The translations under genes and the position numbers were made by a program. Of a DNA stretch of 7,540 nt, positions 5,351 through 7,540 are shown piece after piece (within the stretch, counting starts at the first letter, position 1; every line of letters starts with the position of its first letter). This DNA comes from an uncultured Clostridia bacterium (GTDB taxonomy: Bacteria; Bacillota; Clostridia; Saccharofermentanales; DTU023), in assembly GCA_947254895.1 (NCBI GenBank), contig CAMYEY010000065.1:1-7540 (forward strand). Direction: 5' to 3'. The notes below the pieces were generated by a model. That model saw only the letters and a program-made list of their open reading frames with translations. It searched no databases and had not been told where the DNA came from.

Positions 5351-7354
5351 ATGAAGTTAAAACTAAGTAAGGCACTATTATTGGGCTTATTGGCCGTGAT
5401 TTTTTGTGTAAGCATTATTACGCCAGCAGTGATAAAAGCTGAATATAAGTACATACAAAACCATTCATATTGGATAGATGTCAATAATGAAGTTGAGTGG
5501 TCAGCTGATGGGTCTACAGATGTATTTGATACTACTACTGAACCTGGAAAAACAATAATTATAATAGGACGAAGGGTTGATTTAGAAACCAAAGAAATAC
5601 CGTATGAAACTCAATATACAGCCGATTATAATCGAGATTTTGGCAGTGAAAATCTTACTGTAACCAATGGCAAAAAAGGCGTAATTAAGCGTTTTTACGT
5701 AAAAGAAACAGATTCACGTCTCCCAGGGTTCAATACAGGCTTATCAGTTAGCGGTAAACTTGATTCTTCAGAAAATAGGTGGAAAAAAGGGGATATCCTG
5801 AAAAGAATTCTAACGGTTAAAAATTCAAACGAGTTCCCGGTTTATGATGTCCAATTTGCGGCCGGGCCTGTGAAAGCCTTAACCTATGATTCTTCTGATG
5901 TTAGACCGACGGCTGTTGATGGTCGAGATTTATGGTTTTATTTCGATAAAATAGAAGCTAAAGGTTCGAAAACAATTACTATTTCATACAGACTTACTCA
6001 AGATTGTGATGGTACTAGTGATTTTGCTGATGATTATCATGAAAATCCTGCCTGTAGCCTCAGACCCTCATTTAAAGTATCAACTCCGGACTATATAGCG
6101 AAAAACACCAAGGAACAACTGGTACAGCAAAAAGAGGACGAGGTTGTATCTGTAGGGGTAAAGCCTAAAACTGAAACCATAGTAATCCCCCATAAGAAAC
6201 TCGAGCCAAAGGCAGGTTTTGAGATTATCCCGGGTAAGGATGGTAGCAAAGATATCGTCACTACCTACACGGTAGACAAGCAGACGGGTAAGGTAACCCC
6301 AAAAGTAGAAGAGAAGAACTATGTCGCCCCAGTAGACGAAACATATAAAGCAATCAATTACACTTATGAGGGTGACCCTGAAATAGATTATGGCAAAGAA
6401 CGTAAGGATGATGCTAAGAAAATCATTTATAAGGGCATTAAACCCAAGACAGAGCATGTAGTAATCCCTCATAAGAAGCTCGAGCCAAAGGCAGGTTTTG
6501 AGATTATCCCGGGTAAGGATGGTTCAAAGGATATCGTCACTACCTACACGGTAGACAAGCAGACTGGAAAGGTAACGCCAAAAACAGAGGAAAGGAACCT
6601 TGTCGCCCCAGTAGACGAAACCTATAAGGCAATCAATTACACTTATGAGGGTGACCCTGAAATGGATTATGGCAAAGAGCGTAAGGACGAGGCCAAGAAA
6701 ATCATCTATAAGGGTATCAGGCCCAAGATAGAGCACGTGGTAATCCCTCATAAGAAACTCGAGCCAAAGGCAGGATTTGAGATTATCCCGGGTAAGGATG
6801 GTAGCAAAGATATCGTTACGACTTATACTGTAGATCCAAAGACTGGCAAGGTAACACCAAAAGTAGAAGAGAAGAACCTAGTCGCTCCGGTAGACGAAAC
6901 CTATAAGGAAATCAATTACACTTATGAGGGCGATCCTGAAATGGATTATGGTAAAGAACGTAAGGACGAGGCCAAGAAAATCATATATAAGGGCATCAAG
7001 CCTAAAGTAGAGCATGTGGTAATCCCTCATAAGAAACTCGAGCCAAAGGCAGGTTTTGAAATTATCCCTGGTAAGGATGGTTCTAAGGATATTGTTACTA
7101 CCTACACGGTAGACAAGCAGACCGGCAAGGTAACGCTGAAAACAGAGGAAAAGAACCTTGTTAAACCTGTAGATGAGCGGTATAAGGAGAAACAAACTAC
7201 TAAGCCAACATCTACAACTAAACCTAACAAGAGTGTCAAGCCAAGTGAAACTGTTAAGAAGCCACAAGGGATTAGAATAATTAATAACAATCTAAATCAG
7301 GTCAAAACCTTGCCTAAGACACTAGCTGATCCGGGCTTCAGGCATTGTTATTAA
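5351..7354 (+). CDS. Secreted G5-repeat surface protein with degenerate sortase-type C-terminus
   Basis: This is a 667-residue exported protein, probably a cell-surface or released adhesin-like factor; I do not recognise a named gene. Residues 1-30 form a signal peptide (basic MKLKLSK, hydrophobic core, likely cut after IKA). Residues about 74-120 resemble a G5-type segment (ETKEIPYETQY, VTNGKKGVIKRFYV). Residues about 139-245 look like a beta-sandwich/DUF11-type domain (ILTVKNSNEFPVYDV) and contain Cys219 and Cys235, a possible disulfide. Residues 271-612 hold four tandem repeats of period 93, the last cut to 63, each with IIPGKDGSKDIVTTYTVD and PVDE blocks typical of G5 domains. G5 domains occur in Gram-positive adhesins and wall enzymes, where several are linked to cell aggregation or glycan binding. 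A Lys/Thr/Pro tail (613-650) leads to LPKT at 654-657, but no Gly, membrane segment or in-frame basic tail follows. The gene sits behind the topB terminator, so it is probably its own transcription unit and cargo on the element. Confidence 0.85.
   Translation: MKLKLSKALLLGLLAVIFCVSIITPAVIKAEYKYIQNHSYWIDVNNEVEWSADGSTDVFDTTTEPGKTIIIIGRRVDLETKEIPYETQYTADYNRDFGSENLTVTNGKKGVIKRFYVKETDSRLPGFNTGLSVSGKLDSSENRWKKGDILKRILTVKNSNEFPVYDVQFAAGPVKALTYDSSDVRPTAVDGRDLWFYFDKIEAKGSKTITISYRLTQDCDGTSDFADDYHENPACSLRPSFKVSTPDYIAKNTKEQLVQQKEDEVVSVGVKPKTETIVIPHKKLEPKAGFEIIPGKDGSKDIVTTYTVDKQTGKVTPKVEEKNYVAPVDETYKAINYTYEGDPEIDYGKERKDDAKKIIYKGIKPKTEHVVIPHKKLEPKAGFEIIPGKDGSKDIVTTYTVDKQTGKVTPKTEERNLVAPVDETYKAINYTYEGDPEMDYGKERKDEAKKIIYKGIRPKIEHVVIPHKKLEPKAGFEIIPGKDGSKDIVTTYTVDPKTGKVTPKVEEKNLVAPVDETYKEINYTYEGDPEMDYGKERKDEAKKIIYKGIKPKVEHVVIPHKKLEPKAGFEIIPGKDGSKDIVTTYTVDKQTGKVTLKTEEKNLVKPVDERYKEKQTTKPTSTTKPNKSVKPSETVKKPQGIRIINNNLNQVKTLPKTLADPGFRHCY
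6161..6439 (+). repeat. G5-type repeat unit 1 (93 codons)
   Basis: First full 279-bp unit, residues 271-363, running from KPKTETIVIP to IIYKGI. About 63 residues form the G5-like part and about 30 (INYTYEGDPEIDYGKERKDD and following) form a charged spacer. It carries the A-type codons, AGC AAA in GSKD and KVEEKN after the TGK motif. Confidence 0.93.
6440..6718 (+). repeat. G5-type repeat unit 2 (93 codons)
   Basis: Second full 279-bp unit, residues 364-456, starting KPKTEHVVIP. It carries the B-type variants, TCA AAG in GSKD and KTEERNL. The CAT AAG start of its core lies exactly 279 bp from that of unit 1 (6470 against 6191). Confidence 0.93.
6719..6997 (+). repeat. G5-type repeat unit 3 (93 codons)
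   Basis: Third full 279-bp unit, residues 457-549, starting RPKIEHVVIP. It returns to the A-type variants (AGC AAA in GSKD, KVEEKN) but uniquely has DPKTGK in place of DKQTGK. Its CAT AAG core begins at 6749, again 279 bp on. Confidence 0.93.
6998..7186 (+). repeat. G5-type repeat unit 4, partial (63 codons)
   Basis: Fourth unit, residues 550-612, starting KPKVEHVVIP. It contains the G5-like part only and ends at PVDERYK, without the charged spacer. It carries the B-type variants (TCT AAG in GSKD, KTEEKNL). Its end is diverged (VKPVDER against VAPVDET), as expected for the boundary unit of an array. Confidence 0.92.
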
Positions 7355-7383
7355 GAATAAAGAAATAATTAAGGAACAAAAAC

Positions 7384-7404
7384 AGACCGGCTTTATGCCG
7401 GTCT
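7384..7404 (+). terminator. Hairpin after the G5-repeat gene, weak or uncertain terminator
   Basis: AGACCGGC (7384-7391) and GCCGGTCT (7397-7404) form a perfect 8-bp stem around TTTAT. The right arm is followed by ATTAAATTAG, not a T run, so intrinsic termination on this strand would be poor. Its left arm equals that of the 5306 hairpin, and it lies 46 nt before the next ATG, against 44-45 nt there. It may be a worn terminator, or a leader structure for the following gene. Confidence 0.55.
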
Positions 7405-7416
7405 ATTAAATTAGAG

Positions 7417-7423
7417 AAAGGTG
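7417..7423 (+). promoter_or_regulatory. Ribosome binding site of the truncated downstream gene
   Basis: AAAGGTG lies six bases before ATG 7430. It supports that ATG as a real start, although only 68 bases of the gene are present. Confidence 0.55.
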
Positions 7424-7429
7424 TGAAAA

Positions 7430-7497
7430 ATGAAGCTAAAGAAAGTAGCATTGTTAAGTTTAACTTTAATAATTTTTTGTTTAAGTGTGGTTTTGCC
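7430..7497 (+). CDS. Start of a second secreted protein, 3' cut by the adapter
   Basis: Only the first 22 codons and two bases are native. They encode a typical signal peptide start, with basic MKLKK and then the hydrophobic core VALLSLTLIIFCLSVVLP. It closely resembles the G5-repeat protein's signal peptide: both begin MKLK, and IFCVSIITP there corresponds to IFCLSVVLP here. The upstream hairpin and its distance to the ATG also match. I infer a tandem paralogue of the surface protein, but the mature part is missing and its function cannot be read. The codons after 7497 are adapter. Confidence 0.72.
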
Positions 7498-7540
7498 CTG
7501 TCTCTTATACACATCTGACGCTGCCGACGATTCGCCACCG
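7498..7540 (-). other. Nextera read-1 adapter with probable 10-nt index (technical sequence)
   Basis: Positions 7498-7530 are the reverse complement of the Illumina Nextera read-1 adapter, beginning with the Tn5 mosaic end CTGTCTCTTATACACATCT (7498-7516). Bases 7531-7540 sit where the i5 index lies. With the left adapter this brackets one library molecule. It is not genomic sequence. Confidence 0.97.

Noticed and set aside
6080..7267. Long minus-strand frames across the G5 repeats (6080-6472, 6524-6751, 6878-7267)
   Set aside because: They resemble each other only because they are antisense to the tandem repeats. They have no ribosome sites, and the protein-level repeat conservation is on the + strand.
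26..7516. Inverted 19-bp Tn5 mosaic ends flanking the whole insert, looking like a composite transposon
   Set aside because: They lie inside full Nextera adapters with index-length tails, so they come from library preparation and not from a natural Tn5-type element.
7338..7538. Minus-strand frame of 66 residues starting MANRRQRQMCIRDR
   Set aside because: Its first residues are coded by the right adapter, and the rest is antisense to a signal peptide and an intergenic region.

Overview
This window looks like one Nextera library molecule, about 7.45 kb of native DNA between the two Illumina transposase adapters (11-44 on the left, 7498-7530 on the right). The outermost ten bases on each side are probably sample indices. 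The native part, about 45-7497, is AT-rich and entirely + strand coding. It is a piece of an integrative and conjugative element of the Tn1549/CTn type found in Bacillota, most often Clostridia. The evidence is gene content and order: an M23-like plus NlpC/P60 cell-wall hydrolase (CD1108-type mobile element protein), a small DUF4315 coiled-coil protein, a DUF4366 (CD1107-type) membrane protein and a topoisomerase III. Ribosome binding sites, lipid-wall surface proteins and low GC agree with a Gram-positive host. The species cannot be told from the sequence.

Layout: 45-1520 is the hydrolase, with its N-terminus cut off by the adapter. 1567-1818 is DUF4315, 1808-3556 is DUF4366 and 3564-5267 is topB. 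These four are tightly packed (46-nt gap, 11-nt overlap, 7-nt gap) and probably form one transcript. A hairpin with a T7 tract (5306-5334) ends that unit. After it comes 5351-7354, a secreted protein with an N-terminal Ig-like region and four tandem 93-residue G5-type repeats, ending in a damaged sortase-type tail. A second hairpin (7384-7404) precedes the start of another gene (7430 onward). That gene's signal peptide and upstream hairpin resemble those of the G5-repeat gene, suggesting a duplicated surface-protein cassette; it is cut off by the right adapter.

How the genes fit together: in this ICE family the hydrolase is thought to open peptidoglycan for the mating channel, DUF4315 and DUF4366 proteins accompany it as poorly understood parts of the transfer apparatus, and TopB handles DNA topology during transfer or replication. 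The G5-repeat protein is best read as accessory surface cargo, possibly helping adhesion or cell-cell contact; that role is inference.

Most worth a second look: the ABAB pattern in the repeat array, the broken LPxTG end, the duplicated leader and signal peptide, loss of zinc ligands in the M23 domain, and the unusually long two-anchor DUF4366 protein.
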